Below are positions 12,401 to 24,385 of a stretch of DNA of 64,000 nucleotides, piece after piece. Origin of the DNA: Amblyornis subalaris (lineage: Eukaryota; Chordata; Aves; Passeriformes; Ptilonorhynchidae); NCBI GenBank assembly GCA_018881555.1, contig JACAXG010000018.1:3680346-3744345 (forward strand). The letters run 5' to 3'. Below the pieces are notes generated by a model. It did no database searches, had not been told where the DNA came from, and saw nothing but the letters and a program-made list of their open reading frames with translations. The position numbers were made by a program, and so were the translations under genes. Positions within the stretch are counted from its first letter, which is position 1. Each line of letters begins with the position of its first letter.

Positions 12401-14383
12401 TGGTCAAGAATCATGAATTTTGTGAAAGTGAGAGAAAATAATCTGCAAGGACTCTTGCACACTAATAATAAGATAATAATGAGTTTTAATAATGTTAAAA
12501 TATAGGAAAAGACAAAAACTACATCCAATTCCAGTGAAAAAGTGTAGCAGAGATGAAATAGAAATTANATAAATCACAAAAAGTGAGAAGATGTAGTATT
12601 ATAGCCTTCAGTTCCCTCTACTCTGCATTTCACAAAACAGTCNTGCTTGTTATAAAGATTTTGCTTGTGTTCATTTAGCATATGAAAATATACTAAATCC
12701 TGAAAGACAACCCTGTCTGACTTTAAGTATCCAAATTGCCAAACTGTTGTTGAGCACTGCATCCCCCATGCTATGAGGTCAGCCTTGATACATGCTGCCT
12801 AAATAACCCATTTACATCCCTGGTGTTCTTGTAGAAGCTCCGTCCGCTCAATTCATCTGCCTGACATAAAATCATGTGAGAGTACCACAGGAGAGCTCTG
12901 ATTGCAATGCACCTGGCAGGTCCTCCCTCTAGAGAGGGACAAACTCAGGTCTGTACTGATACATAGCATAGTCCCAGGATGCCTCATCTGGCATGCACTG
13001 AGGCTGACTTAAGGCCACACCAGTTTATGGGCTTACGTTCACACAGTTTGGAAAAAAGACATATTCGGGTTTCAATTCAAAATACAAAGTCAATACAGCC
13101 AGCAAGACTGAAATGAGCATTGGAATAAGGTAAGATGTTCTACTCAAAGTTGGCTTTATTACTTAAATAAAACCTAAAAAAAAAAACCCCACATTGAAAA
13201 AACCCACACACCAAAACAGAGGTAAGATTCAGTCTTTTCTATTAAAAGGTATGGAATAAAAGCACAAATTTTTGGTACTATTCTCAGTTTTCATGAGAGA
13301 CCAATTACATTTAAATGCAAAATGTTTCTATTTGCTGTGCCAGATACTGTTTCATGGAACTGGAAGGCCAGTCCTTCTAACCAGAGGAGAGGGATCAATA
13401 TCTGGTGAATGATGCTTCCTTTACAAGAGCAGTAATATGACTTGTGGAAAAAAAAATTGCTTTTTTTCTATTAATATAATCAAGTATAAATTCTGCTATT
13501 TAAAAGACTTAATGCTGCAAGAGCCAAAATCATTGCAAAAACATTGCACAACATGGACAAAAGTAGATCTCCAACACACAACTGGAAACCTACATTAATG
13601 AAACCAGCTGGGAGTTCCATATATCCTCCAGCACACGGGCTGTGTGTTCCACAAATTGTGAACTGCAGATGTAGGATAAGTCCTAAAAAGTTTATGTTAG
13701 GTGAGAGTCCACTTTATGGGTAGCACTGGCAAGACTCCACAAACCAAATCAGTTTTGCATAGCGAAATGTACTCCTAGAAACTAAACCCAGCCCCAAAGT
13801 ATAAGCCAGTTTGTCAGAGCTACACAATATAGACTAAGCTGGAAAGCAACACATTTTACTAAGTTAAAAATATAACAAAAATAACTTCTAGAAAACAGTA
13901 AGGAAAAACTAGGGAAAAAAATATATAGTAGTTATATAATGTAACAAAAATTCCTGCAGTTGGGACCCTGTTCATAATCCCATCCCTTCAGCAGCTCTGC
14001 TAAGGCAGAACATGCTGGCAGCTCAAAAGAGCACACTTGGTTATTCACATCATATTGTTCACTGTACCTCTTATTCATGCTAGAATATTTTATGTCTCTG
14101 GCAAATAGAACCTGAAAGGCCATGAAGGGGGCAGCTCTTCAGGTTTATTATAGCAGAAGGCTGCATGCAAATACACTAGACACATTACCAGCACCTAGCT
14201 ATTCCAAAGAGCCACTTTGGAACTTTTCACACTGAAATATGTCAGTTATAGGTACATCTTTGGCTGACAAAGTATAAAACCACAACATATCACAAGCTAC
14301 ACTAAAATTTAAATACTATTTGTTTGACTGCTGTAAAATATGATTTGCCTTTCTCCTGATCCTGGAAAGGCAATGCAATGGGG
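9481..14383. other. non-coding DNA, no gene seen
   Basis: A minus-strand frame spans about 9398-9748 (116 codons, GTG start, running into the microsatellite), overlapped by a plus-strand frame at 9523-9816. Neither shows a domain. The rest is AT-rich with scattered N bases. Weak GAG|GTAAGA-type donor words near 13130 and 13219 lack matching acceptors. A homeodomain-like motif cluster at 11675-11702 is listed separately. Confidence 0.55.
11675..11702. promoter_or_regulatory. cluster of TAAT-core (homeodomain-like) motifs
   Basis: Within 28 bp there are TAATTA at 11675-11680, ATTAAT at 11684-11689 and overlapping ATTAAT/TAATTA at 11695-11702, and the cluster is partly dyad-symmetric. TAATTA is the classic homeodomain core, but it is also common in AT-rich DNA, so binding is only a possibility. 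Confidence 0.15.
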
Positions 14384-14400
14384 AAAAAAAAAAAAAAAAA
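14384..14400 (+). repeat. A17 homopolymer abutting a CR1 3' end
   Basis: Seventeen A lie immediately beyond the 3' end of the minus-strand CR1 copy that starts at 14401. Read on the CR1 strand this is oligo-T. CR1 ends in an octamer tail rather than poly(A), so the run is probably target-site sequence or later expansion. Confidence 0.9.
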
Positions 14401-15315
14401 CATAAAATCATAGAAAGGTTTGGGTTTGAAGACACCTTAAAAATCATCTGATTTCAACCCTTTGCCATGTGCAGGGACACCTTCTGCTGGNTCAGGTTGA
14501 TCAAAGCCCCATCCAGCCTTGCCTTCTACACTTCCAGGGATGGGGCATCCACAGCATCTCTGGGCAACTTGTTCCAATGGCTGACCATCACAGTAAAGAA
14601 TTTCTTCCTAATATCCAATCTAAACCTACCCTCTGTCAGTTCAAGGCCATTACATCTTGTCCTATCACTACGTGCCCTTGTAAATAGCCCCACTCCAGCC
14701 TTCTTACAAGCTCTCTTTGGGTACTAGAAGGGGCTCTAAGCTCTCCCTGGAGCCTTCTCTTCTCCAGGCTGATCAGCCTCAACTCTCAGCCTGTCACAGG
14801 AGAGGTGCTCCAGCACTCTGATCATCTTCATAGCCTCCTCTGTACTCGCTTCAACTGATTGATGTCCTTCCTGTTCTTGGGACCCCAGATCTCAATGCAG
14901 CACTGGGGCTCACCAGAGCAGAGCAGAGGGGCAGAATCACCTCCCGTGCCCTTCTGGTCAAAGTGCTTTGGATGCAGCCCAGGTTGTGTTTGGCTTTCTG
15001 GGCTGTGAGTGCACGTTGCTGGCTCATGTTGAATTTCTCATCAACCAACACCCCCAAGTCTGTCTCCTCAGGGCTGCTGTCTATCCATTTCCCACCCAGC
15101 CTGTATTTGTGCTTGGGATTACCCCGACCCATGTGCAGGACCTTGCACTTGGTCTTGTTGAATTTCATGAGGTTCACATGGGCTCGGCTCTCAAGCCTGT
15201 CAAGATCCCTCTGGGTGGTGTCCCTGCAGTCCAGCGTGTCAGCTGCACCACACAGATTGGTTTCATTAGCAAACCTGCTGAGGGTGCACTCGATCCCACT
15301 GCCCATACTGATGAC
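14401..15315 (-). mobile_element. CR1: CR1 LINE, 5'-truncated copy of about 0.9 kb
   Basis: CR1 is a non-LTR retrotransposon of birds and reptiles; its ORF2 encodes an endonuclease and reverse transcriptase. On the minus strand the copy starts inside the late reverse-transcriptase region (about 15315) and runs through the ORF2 C-terminus. The C-terminus includes a sequence encoding F-R-L-D-I-R-K-K-F near 14600. The 3' UTR ends at 14401 with a decayed CTATGATTTTATG tail. It is the longest mobile element in the window. The 5' boundary falls next to an A14 run at 15316-15329. One N lies at 14491. A frame break and loss of most of ORF2 make it non-autonomous. Confidence 0.95.
14905..15314 (-). 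pseudogene. CR1 ORF2 fragment (reverse transcriptase, late part)
   Basis: The minus-strand frame reads, in order, an M-G-S-G-I-E-C-T-L-S block near 15306, then LMKFNKTKCKVLHMGRG, KHKYRLGG, DLGVLVDEKFN and REVILPLCSALVSP. These are the familiar conserved motifs after the catalytic core of CR1 reverse transcriptase. The endonuclease, the catalytic Y-x-D-D region and the 5' half are missing. After SALVSP (about 14905) the frame shifts and the usual following residues are lost or read in another frame, so the coding region is broken. It is a dead remnant, and plus-strand frames over the same bases are shadows. Confidence 0.93.
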
Positions 15316-15329
15316 AAAAAAAAAAAAAA
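15316..15329 (+). repeat. A14 homopolymer at the 5' edge of the CR1 copy
   Basis: Fourteen A sit exactly where CR1 homology stops. In the minus-strand reading this gives a run of phenylalanine codons. It may mark the insertion junction. Confidence 0.9.
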
Positions 15330-15444
15330 GATTTAATGAAAACCTAATGATATTTAATACAAGATTATTACAAATGGGTGTGAGGACGGTGATTCCTGTC
15401 ATTTTCTGGAATTATTCAAGTAAATAAGTCCATCATTCACCTTT

Positions 15445-15864
15445 TTATGCTGCACCAATAAAGCAAAGGCAGCATAAATTGGCCTTGAGAAATTCCTTGA
15501 TTTCAGGAGTGGCAGAGCCAGCACAGGCAGAGCCATGGTGCCCTGCTGCATTGGCAAGCTGGGACGACGCTGATGCAAGTTCCATTTCCTCAAACTGCTC
15601 TAATTTGCGCCCTGGAGTGATCCAGACTCCAATTCTGGCCTGAGTATTTTTTTCTGTCATGCTCTCTCTCCCTGAACCCTTAACCAGTATTACCTGCATT
15701 TTACTTGGAACTAGGAACAACTTCTTGATCTCACCCATGTTTTCCCAATTTGGATCCACAAAAGGAACTTTAAGNACCTTTATGAAAACCAGAGACAGGC
15801 TGGAAAACTTTAAAAAAATGTGCCTTAGTCCCAGTGGGTGTTCTCTTGTGTTGTCTACAACCAT
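15445..15864 (-). other. unassigned 139-codon open frame
   Basis: A minus-strand ATG-initiated frame stays open from 15864 to a stop at 15445, with one N at about 15775. I recognise no domain, signal peptide or membrane segment. Its C-terminal part is rich in Ala, Ser and Cys (…ASASSQLANAAGHHGSACAG…). It lies just upstream, on the same strand, of the truncated CR1, but the sequence is not CR1 ORF2 as I know it. It could be a chance frame, part of a decayed transposable element or retrocopy, or a lineage-specific ORF. Bird repeat and protein databases would be needed to choose. Confidence 0.2.
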
Positions 15865-17688
15865 GATATAGAACTACATAACTAGAATAGTAAACTCCAG
15901 ATTGAAAAACCTCTCAGCCATAGGCTTCCTTGCTGAGCTAGTCAAGTCAAATACAGATCCAGGTTCATGTTCATCCTTGAAGTTTTGTTTGGTGGTATTA
16001 TTGAATAGGTTTAACATTGTTCCCCCACCCCTTGCCCTAATTTCTGAGTACTCTTGGCAGGTAGATTGAGTTGCTGTGGGAATATTTGCAGTGGAAGACA
16101 GAATTTTTTCCTATATATTCCTGTTGAGACCTTCAATAAATTAAATTGGTGGTTTTGAAGTTTTTCTGCCTACTTGCTACCATAAGTCTCTAAATAGAGC
16201 CTCTATAGTTTTTTCTGTATAACCCATCTTAGTGTTTATAAGGTGGTAGAAGTTGTGGAACTTACCTGCAGGCTTGCCAAGGTCAGTGTATGAGCATAGC
16301 TCTGCTTTATTAGACTTTGGAAACATTCCCGTTTGGAGGTTCATTTTCAAATGTATAAATCTCAGTTGGTAAAATACCATGACCTTCTAGCAGCTTCTAA
16401 GCAAAAACCTACATTCACCTCATACATCAGCATAAATTTCACTCATATCACCTTTTATTCCTCCTCCTTCCACAGCTGGTCCAGCACTCAGTGGGAAACT
16501 GCTGAGTTTCACATCTCAGGGGAGCACTTTGCTTTGCAGTGGTTGCCACTGTACCAGTGTGGCAAGAGCCATTTTTATCTCTGCGGGTTTTTGCCAGAAA
16601 ATAAAAAGATCCTAAAATTACTCTAAACCCCCAGAAATAATTGCTATAGTAAATAATTCTGAACTATAGAAACTGTGGTAAAGTATTGCTCTGCTTCTTC
16701 CCCTTACAATTGAAGGCAGCAAGATTCATTTTTCTTATGTGATTTCTGCAGAGCTGCTACACATACATTAAGAGAAACTTTAAAAAAATAAATAAATCTA
16801 AAACCAGATTTATTCCAGCAGGTGCAGGGAGAAACAGTTTGCACCTTCATGCATTATCAAGGACTACTGACCTCTGTGATGGCTCTTCTCTCTACCTCAG
16901 AAAAATCATACAGCACTTCCACTTCTCCCCACACTTTAAAACTCCCCCAAACCAAGAATCATCCCCAAAGAAGCTCCAGAGCTACTCATAAATCTTCCTG
17001 GGGAATGCACAAAAAAAAAGCCTTGTCTACTGGTACCGGCCAGCTTGGCTTAGGTGATCCTTATCTGAGCCAATCCCACTAACTCCTTGGATTGTGGCAG
17101 TCCCCAGAGGAGGAAAGACTGCAAGTATCTGCATACTTACTCAGAAATTCACATCATGTAGAGGTCCATGTTGGTGGGTGTTCTTGTCAGGATCATTCTC
17201 AGCCAATTCATATCAAGTGTGACCGAAAATGTGAAAATTCTACCACGTTGCCTCTTGGGCTTGGACTTTTTCCTTCTAAATCTTGAGGATGAGGTTAGAG
17301 CTTACCTCTAATGACTGATTCTTTTATACAATCAGGTAAAACCAGAAAGCTTGCACCTTTTACACTTCCAGAAACAAAGAAACAAAAATAGAAGGAAAGA
17401 AGAGAGGAAAGTCTCATAAAAATGGTAGCTAAGCAATACAACTCAAATGTCACATTTACAACCTTTTATTGCCTGCTATAATCCAACATGTGCTTCAGGC
17501 CTTATGACTGAATCTACTCATGACACACTGTAGGCTACATCGTAGTATTGTTCAGTGCAAAATACATGCTTTTATGATCAATACAACTGTGAAAGAGGAA
17601 CTAAAGACAAATACATCTATTAAATTTCCAAAGTAGAAACCATTTTCATTCTATTTTTCCACAGCATTCAATATTCAGGCCTGCCTAT

Positions 17689-17851
17689 ACTACAAATTAA
17701 AAAGTGTTGGGACATAAAAGAGGGAGACAGGAGTAAAAAAAACTAAAAAAAAAGGACATAAAGTAAGACAAAATAAAAGAAATTGGAAGTGCAGTTACCT
17801 ACAAAACATAAGAAACCAAGGAAAGGAAAGCAAGAAGGAAAGGGGGCAAGC
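17689..17851 (+). repeat. purine-rich (A/G) low-complexity tract
   Basis: The plus strand is mostly A and G, with only short interruptions, for about 160 bp (for example aaaagagggagacagg, ggaaaggaaagcaagaagg). A smaller similar tract lies at about 17370-17410. This may be simple sequence drift; no repeat family is recognised. Confidence 0.6.
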
Positions 17852-18895
17852 ACTGCACAGGAACTGTCACAGCCAGTGTAAAGACTGGTCAGTAAAAGCA
17901 TCTGCAAAGATACTTCTAAATTTTTGCATGTGCAGGGAGAGTAACACTAAAATTGGTGATGAGCTGGGAGAGAAGGTGACTCCATCAGCAAGAGCTCTTG
18001 ATCCTCACAGTTGTGAAGTCTGGAGCAGAGGCTCCTCTGCCCCCTCACTGCAGCCTGGCGCCAGCCACCAGCTCCCCCAGCCCACCAGCCCCACAGCACA
18101 GTCACTGCTGGGGCCAGGGGAGTCCTGTGCACAGTCACACACACATGAGCAGAGAGGGAAACCTGTAGTCAAGACTGTCCAAAGCACTATTTTCTGAGAA
18201 GCTTTTCTTTTTAAATAGTCCCAGAAATCCAAGTCCCCTGTACTATTCTATTTCTTCTGCCTCCCGTGAACGCCAGTGTGTACTCAGTCAGTGTTGTGCT
18301 GAGAAGTGGTCTCCTACCATCTTGAATGAAAAGATTAATTTAAAACCTCCCAGAATTCCCTAAAATCAAAATACTCCCTGACTATTACCCTGTCGGAAAC
18401 ATTAGAGTTAACTGCTCAACAGCAGTATTACAGATATAAAATAAACNATAGCATACTCTATTACTTAGTTTACAAAATGCCATGCACATTCTAGATGTTC
18501 AAAAAAGATAGTTTTCCTACCCGAAGAATCTAGTTCATGGCATAATGACAGCAAACTGGGTAGAAATGAAAGTAAATTGAGAAAGCAAACAGCAAGAGAG
18601 GCACCACTAAAACACAAGTGAGACATTCTACATTGGCTAGGGATAAGATGGGAAACAGAATAATAGCCCTTCTAGCACTGAATCTACACAGCTATTAAAA
18701 GAAAGTTTTTAATTTAAAGCCAGTTCAACTCACCATAGTTAAATCTCACTGAATTACAAATCGTACAAGTCAGATATTTGTGTGCGTGCTGCTGCTTGTG
18801 TAATTTACACTCCAGCCCTAAGTGATTACTGGATCAGCCAGCTGACATATGGGAAATATTTGCACAGAGCTGTGACACGGGGAAGTTTGTGGTTT

Positions 18896-18928
18896 AAAAA
18901 AAAAAGGGGGGGGGCCCTAAAAAAAAAA
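18896..18928 (+). repeat. compound homopolymer A10-G9-CCCT-A10
   Basis: Ten A are followed by nine G, then ccct, then ten A. Such adjacent runs are prone to slippage and sequencing error, so the length may be unreliable. Confidence 0.9.
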
Positions 18929-19298
18929 GGTGCTGTTAGTATGGAGCCTGTGCCACTCCAGCTGAGTGAAGCCAAAGTTTCACTTGGAAGTTTTCCCACC
19001 AGAACTTCCATCCTCTCAATAGTGTTAGCTAGAAAAGTCCTTTGCATTCATAATGCTTTGCTTTCACAGGAAGAAGACCTATTGCAGCAGAGCAGCAACT
19101 GCATCTCTCTCCCTAAAAACCTACCTATTCAAAGAGGCATTACCAACAGAAATATTACTAAAGGAAAATAAGAGTTGTCAGGGGAACTCAGATGTCGAGC
19201 TCTACTTATGTTTGCAAGGCTATTTAAGAGGCAAAAACTCAGCTGCTCTTGCTAGCAGTGCTGGCAACATATTCAAGTTTCTTTTCCTTTTTTTCTAG

Positions 19299-19410
19299 CA
19301 GTGCTATGCTGCCACACTGCAGTGCCAGGGAGTGCCAGAACAGCAGGTCCGCCTTCTAAGCCGGGCTCGGGCTCAAGCTCATCCCAGTCCCCCATCACTA
19401 AACACCCTAG
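19299..19410 (+). other. candidate exon (112 nt)
   Basis: A very pyrimidine-rich stretch, 'tttcttttcctttttttctag', ends at 19298 and resembles an acceptor. A possible donor 'cctag|gtaatt' begins at 19411, a moderate match. Between them lies a locally GC-richer segment (…ccgggctcgggctcaag…). One frame is open across it and continues to 19574, without any recognisable domain. The word CTAGCAGTGCT occurs both just before and at the acceptor (near 19250 and 19295), so the signal may be a repeat artefact. Confidence 0.18.
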
Positions 19411-22400
19411 GTAATTTTTACCACAAGTCATCTCGAGTTGCAAGTGTTCTCTATATACACACCATGCAGTTTAAGTTCTCCCTCCTGCCACTCTCTGGGC
19501 ATCTTCAGATGGAGATGTTTGCTGTGCTCAGAGCCTGCCATGCTGCAGTTTGCTGCTACACACTGTTGAACTGATGCCGTGTTTCAGGCCAGAAGTGGCT
19601 GGCTTTCAGTGGGGGAAGTAATACACATTAACACATTGTATAAATGAGCTAGGCTGTAAAGCCCTTTTGAATCCACCTGAATGATAATTGCTTACGTAGC
19701 AAAGGAGAGAGGGTTCCCATTTAGTTTGTCGCTACTGGTGTTATTACGCCAGATGCTGGATTACGTTGCAGAAAATGCACAATTTTGTACCACGAAATAC
19801 AAAGTCATTTACATACCTTGGGCCTCATCCTGTCTCAGTTATTCAGCTTACCTCAGCAGCATAGGCCCAGAGAGAGGGGCTACCAGCCCTTCAGGCTACA
19901 TCTCTGCCCAATAGGTTTTTGCCATTACTGAATTACTTCTAAAATATGGCTTCTACTCTTATAACTAGCTTTTAGTAGTGAGAAAACTTCTCAAAATTCT
20001 TCCAATGTTCTTCGTGCTTTCAAAAAAAAAAAAAAGATTTGACACTTCATATATGAGATGAACCAAACCAATTCATGGAAATGTACATCCCATAACTAGG
20101 GAAAGTATTTTGTTACCATTGGTGTTAGTAGCTTATGAGAACTGACAAGATCACAGCCCATGGTGGTGTGGCGAAATGCCTGCAGAAAGAAAAAGGCTTT
20201 TGTAAGTTTGCTGGAAAGAACCTACTTGCAGCCCTGACTTCTGACTGAAATGGAAGAAATATTCTACTTTCAAATGTGAATCAAAAAAATATTGCTAACA
20301 TATTTCTCTCCATCAGCCAAACGATTCGTCTCATAAATACGCTTTTTGCTAATTCCTCAGAGGATGACAGCTGGGTGGTAGATTTATACAGCTAAGAAAA
20401 AATTTTGACAGGAATCCAAGCATTTTGAGGCATCTGAACTTTTCCAAACTTCCAGACCTTTAGAGCTTCATTCCTCACTGCTGAACACACAGTAGATCTT
20501 CTAACAGTGTCATTATAGCTTAGCATGAATAAAACCACCCAAACCGTACATCTTTAAACAGCTGGGAATGGAAATCAATAATATCTTGCAATTTTATCTG
20601 AGGTAAGAGTCTAAAATGTATTACTTCTGAACATTCAGTGATTATTTTCAAGGATATTCTTTCAGGATTCAGGGAAAATATGGGAGAGGGGAAAGAAAGA
20701 TAGCACAGTCTTCAACAATCTCATTCCCTTAATTTTTAAATAATAAAAAAACACGGTAAAGTTTTTAACCTTTTTCCTATAGGTAAGGGAGGAGTCAATG
20801 GAAAACGTGCTGGTGTGAGGCACGACTCAGTATTAGAAATCATAAAATACTCAAATTCAAATTTTTATGCCATATTCAAAGTTTAGGAAAAGCTATAAGT
20901 TACTACTGGCAAGAAAGTTTTGAAAAACAAACCGAGACATCTTCCTATAAATGGAATAATTGGGATAGATATGCACACATGTACACAAAAGAAGGAGAAA
21001 TTAAAATTAAGGAAATTATCACTGCATCTCTGGCCTCACTGAAAGAATTATTATAGATACGGAAGAACAAAAAGATACCAGGATTTTCAAGTAAAAAACA
21101 CCTATGTTTAATCTGAACAAACACAAACAAATACATTTGGATCACAGGCATACTGAATAAAGTCTTTTAGGTGGTAGCTCCAAGCTCCTGGAGAAGGGCT
21201 GACATCTTGCAGCCCTTGTAACCTCTGTAAAAGAGTCCACCTCAGGAGGGCTGTTTTCAACAGTGTGTTCACAAACACAATCACATCAGAGAGAGGGGTG
21301 CCCAGGTGATTCCTACCTTAGGTACCAAGAGCAGGTGAGCTCTGGAAGCACACATGGGGATCAGGCTTTTCCCTGTGGTATTTGGAGCACACACACTTTG
21401 TTTGCTACTGGTATCCAAATAGATGGATAAAATGAACAGATTTGGCCAACAGTACTACAATTGCTTCTCCTGGTTTGCTCAGGATCAGCTATTGGTATAG
21501 ATTACACTTTAGGTATGTACAATGTAAGTAGTTCGGTACCAAAAATTAAACAAAAAAAAAAAGAGTAAGGCAACCACAGAAGAGCAAGAGAAGTCCCTTG
21601 GCTAAGTGACTAGAGATTGATAACATAGCCATTTTCTACAAAATTATTTCCTGGCTCTGAAGTCAAACAGTAATGACAGACATACATCAAAAAAGATGTA
21701 GCCCATATTCAGTAATGCTTATATTTTGCATCCTTAGAAATATCCTGTAGTTTTTATCGCAAATATTAATTCCTGTCCTAAATACTCTGTTATTTTGCTC
21801 TGTGCTTTTAAACAGCAGCCATGTTTTGACAGGATTGCTGTACTCCAAGGGTGAGAAAAATCAATGCACTACTGTTTAAGTGGTCTGTAGACTGCTTTGA
21901 GAACCAACCAGCAAAAGTGCCCTGCATTTATTTCATTATTTATTGTTATTGTGCAGAGGTGGCTATAAAGTCTGCTGGAATTCATTCCCCATGTGTGTTT
22001 GATCACTGGGCTCTGTGCATGGACAGAGGGCACCTCTGTCCAATTAGAAGCTTTCCAAAGGAACATGGCAGAGGTAGCCACTCCAGGGATTGTGTTTTGT
22101 TTACTTTGCTTCTTAAACAGAAATATCAACTAGTTTTCCATTCCAGGACCAGACCTGATAATCCTCATCACGTCGGAAGGCAAAAGTCTTTTTTTTACAA
22201 TATATGCTACATGAATAAGTGAAATACATGACAATTCCTCTTTGTCCATATCAGTAACACACATATTTAGTGCACATCAACAATGTGTATTTCATAAGAA
22301 TAACTAATACTCGGTTTCCTTAACAAATACAGGATACATGATGCTGAGAACCTCTCAGATCCATGGATTTATTCATAAATGATATATTCCAAATCCAGAC

Positions 22401-23750
22401 TGAAATAGAAACTCTACAACATGCAGAAATAGCACACACCTCACAACTAGTCCAAGTTCTTTGCTGGATTTTAAGGAGTTTTACCTCTAGCATAAACANG
22501 CATTGCTATTAAACCATGATCACTCATTTAGGACAGATATTTACCTGAGTGCAAGCCTAGACAATAGCCCTTAACAAAACTGTAAAATGAACATATGACT
22601 CACCTTCCACAACTATCAATAAATGCTACTTAGGGGCAAGCAATTTCTTTATGACTCTGATATGGAATGAACAACATTAAAATGAACACACTCATTAGAA
22701 ATCATTCTTTTCCATTGAAAACATTTAATAGAATTATCAAATAGGCGTAAACACATCTGACATCATAACTCAGCATGCTTGAAAAGAAAAAAAACTTGGA
22801 ACTTCAAAACAACTGTACTGAATCTGTTTTGTACTCCATAAAAGTTTGTCAATATTTTGAATTCTTTTCCCATCCCACACCAGAACAAAAATTCAGATAT
22901 AAAGAGTTTTTAAGAAATTATACACATTAAAATTTCATAAAAAAAAGTTTTTTGAAAAAGGGATTCATTTGCTTCCAGAAAGGTAGGGAATATATTTCAA
23001 CAATTCCACAACCCTTCTTTCAAAAAATTCACATTAGGACACATAGCTAAACTGTACTTTTCTCACAGACAGCTTCTGTTTCCACAGTCTAGAATTTTCT
23101 ATGCAATGTGTTTCACCAGAAAATTCCTAAGTCTTCATTATTTTAAAATTAGAGTATTTCAAACTATCTAATGAGCACACTTGGAAAGAATTAATGATTT
23201 TAATCTTTTTTTCTTGAGGTTCTGGGATCATTGCTGTGCTAAAAGACTAATCTTTTAGGAGACAATAGATTCCCTCATCATGCCTGAGCATGTAATACTG
23301 TGTGGCACAATTCAAATTTACAGATTTGCAGCCAATCACTGGAATATGGGGACCACATAGAGAGTGGCTTCACATCTCTCTCCGGGTGAGCTGTTAATGG
23401 GGTGTTTTCCCATTCCAGATCCTAGAGGGTGAAAGCCTGGTGCAGGAGAATAAAGAGAGTGTAGTACAGCTGAAGCATCTACTGAGAAGGGCTGCTAGTT
23501 TCAGGCATTGCCACTGGCTAGCCCTCCTGAAACCCTGAGAGGATCCAGGAACTTCCCAGACCCTTGATCTCCACAATCCATTGAGTAACTGAGGTGCAAA
23601 GGATTAAAGCTGTCACTAAAAATAGAGTCTCTTGAATGTTGAAAAGACTTAGTAAAGTTTAAGCTCTTCCAGTGTGAATGGTAGTACCACGACAAAGACA
23701 CCAGTAAACTTCTACAAAAGTGATGAGTAGCTCCTCCAGTTTTGCTTTTG
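19411..23750. other. AT-rich non-coding DNA, no gene seen
   Basis: Nothing recognisable. It has an A14 run at 20022-20035. The 21830-22190 part keeps overlapping frames on both strands (123 codons plus, 86 minus) but none shows a domain, and the similarity of open length on both strands argues for base composition rather than coding. N bases are rare (about 22499). Confidence 0.55.
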
Positions 23751-23837
23751 GTACTGGTTAGGTTTTGGTGGGTTGTTTGGTGTGGGTTTTTTGTGGGGTT
23801 TTTGTTGTTTTGTGCTTTTTAAAAAAAAAAAANAAAA
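23751..23837 (+). repeat. G/T-rich tract followed by A-run
   Basis: From 23751 to 23820 the plus strand is almost only G and T, with several GG to GGGG clusters (gggttg, gtggg, gtgggg). It then passes directly into a 16-base A run interrupted by an N at about 23833. The G clusters could form a two-tier G-quadruplex, but loops are long. No retroposon body is recognised. Confidence 0.75.
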
Positions 23838-24227
23838 CTTAACAGTAATAGATATTAACAGTGTCATATGCAAAGTTCTGGATTTTATACCCAAGTGTCC
23901 ACCAATCACTAGNTATAAGGACACTTAATGGAAATTTGAACTTCTCAGGAACACAACAAGGATAATATCCTGCTTGTTCTCAGTAATTAAGCAACGTTTT
24001 TGAACTGATAGGAATGTAAATCAATGCCCAGAGCAGGAGCATTCTGACCATACAGAGCAAAGGATGGATTGCCTTCTACCCTGGGCATCACTCATATGAA
24101 AGCAAAGAAACTTAAACTCCAATATTAAAGACAAGTAAGGAACATAAAAGATTTAGTGACCAGCCCCGATCTTCATCATCTATTATCCTTTTCTCTGACT
24201 CTTCTCCTCTCTCTTTTTCCTCTTCAG

Positions 24228-24385
24228 CCTTTACGTGGCCCTTCCGTAATTTTTTGCTATTTCTCTTCATTAGCATATGGCTGTTTATTAGTTTGCTACA
24301 AAGACATTGCATATATACANCAGCAGGATATCAGATACCATAGAGAATTGTTTTACCTTTACATTTGTCTTTTGTATAATTTCAG
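24228..24385 (+). other. candidate exon (158 nt) after a long polypyrimidine tract
   Basis: About 45 bases of near-pure pyrimidine end in 'cctcttcag' at 24227, a textbook 3' splice site. The possible 5' splice site at 24386 reads TTTCAG|GTAATT. The intervening sequence is open in one frame across its length (…ALRGP-like start, then a Y- and L-rich, N-containing stretch at about 24320). I know of no protein like it. AT-rich composition and lack of a domain keep confidence low; it may be a non-coding exon or chance. Confidence 0.2.

Larger units (their letters stand above)
15865..19298. other. non-coding DNA with purine-rich tracts
   Basis: No recognisable gene. A strong pyrimidine tract followed by CACAG at 16450-16475 resembles a splice acceptor, but no good donor follows within a typical exon length. 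Purine-rich plus-strand tracts occur near 17370-17410 and 17689-17851. The 17990-18140 stretch is locally GC-richer. N appears only at about 18446 here, an unusually N-poor part. Confidence 0.55.

Noticed and set aside
14963..15427. Plus-strand frames of 154 and 122 codons
   Set aside because: These are antisense shadows of the CR1 ORF2 remnant.
21851..22222. 123-codon plus frame with an 86-codon minus frame
   Set aside because: Open length on both strands, no domain and no splice signals.
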